33,496 nucleotides of DNA, taken from Anaerolineales bacterium (GTDB taxonomy: Bacteria > Chloroflexota > Anaerolineae > Anaerolineales > UBA4823). The notes beneath the pieces are model-generated. The model made no database searches. It saw only the letters and a list, made by a program, of their open reading frames with translations, and was not told the DNA's origin. Made by a program: the position numbers and the translations under genes. Where the stretch lies: the NCBI GenBank assembly GCA_016935755.1, contig JAFGQI010000165.1, positions 1 through 33,496 on the forward strand, given 5' to 3'. Below, piece by piece: positions 33,296-33,496 of this stretch (positions are counted from its first letter, which is position 1; each line of letters opens with the position of its first letter).

Positions 33296-33496
33296 TGGAT
33301 GATCGGTATCCACAAAATGTATTCAGAACCTATCCCTCATCTTACAGAACTTCCCCGTACAAGCTTATTATACCACAACCCAAAACTAATCAATCTTCTC
33401 GGGTGAGCCACAGCAATTCTCAATATGCTGAAGTTGGCGATGCCAATGGCGAAAAAGCCGTTTCTACAAAGCTGGTCAAGGCCATCAGCAAGGTTA
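33295..33496 (+). CDS. Partial gene running off the right edge, unknown
   Basis: From ATG 33295 the frame stays open for 67 codons to the end of the window. GGAGAAG at 33282-33288 is a well-placed ribosome site. The visible N-terminus (MDDRYPQNVFRTYPSSYR, later SSRVSHSNSQYAEV and KLVKAISKV) is polar, rich in Ser, Tyr and Gln, and looks like a disordered lead-in to a domain outside the window. I do not recognise the family. Confidence 0.55.
   Translation, partial: MDDRYPQNVFRTYPSSYRTSPYKLIIPQPKTNQSSRVSHSNSQYAEVGDANGEKAVSTKLVKAISKV

Overview
The window is about 33.5 kb of ordinary-looking chromosomal DNA, moderately GC-rich and densely coding. It most resembles a member of the Chloroflexota, probably class Anaerolineae. 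Three things suggest this: a secreted protein with the twin 'YFRK-GH...G.F / VQYFERAR.EW.PE' repeat common in that phylum, a DUF6504-type protein, and a CysO-like sulfur carrier paired with a MoeZ-like activator. The placement is inference from protein character, since no rRNA or other marker gene is present. I saw no tRNA, rRNA, insertion sequence, prophage or CRISPR array.

Layout. 132-5492 (+): a MEMO-family protein, a CorC/HlyC-type CBS membrane protein, the replication-restart helicase PriA and a phosphoribosyltransferase with its own promoter. 5522-11158 (-): a four-gene polyphosphate operon reading from right to left, with two single-domain PPK2 kinases, PPK1, and a protein joining a Ppx-C-terminal-like helical region to a CHAD polyphosphate-binding domain. 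11159-11482: a 324-base spacer with the operon promoter and a strong orphan hairpin. 11483-12996 (+): an ECF-like sigma factor and a membrane protein overlapping by ATGA, probably its regulator. 13001-17736 (-): a MacB-like ABC ATPase, FtsX-type permease and HlyD-type adaptor, preceded by a promoter and an operator-like palindrome. 17952-19386 (-): the CysO-like/MoeZ-like sulfur-transfer pair. 19557-24516: a PolX-family protein with an altered polymerase site, a CAP-LysM surface protein, a DUF6504 protein on the minus strand, a HAD phosphatase and the secreted repeat protein. 24524-29702 (-): polA followed by a large TPR protein. 29904-31514 (+): a secreted lytic-transglycosylase-like protein with a terminator. 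31570-33069 (-): rho followed by a 61-residue conserved-looking protein. The right edge holds the start of a further plus-strand gene with a possible leader peptide.

How the genes work together. The polyphosphate operon is the most system-like part: it combines reversible polyP synthesis (PPK1), two nucleotide-phosphorylating PPK2 enzymes with oppositely charged C-terminal tails, and a putative polyP-binding protein. Genome maintenance is represented by PriA, PolX, PolA and Rho. Envelope functions are represented by the ABC efflux system, CAP-LysM protein, transglycosylase and CBS membrane protein. Several plus-strand genes have -10 boxes so close to the ATG that leaderless transcription is plausible.
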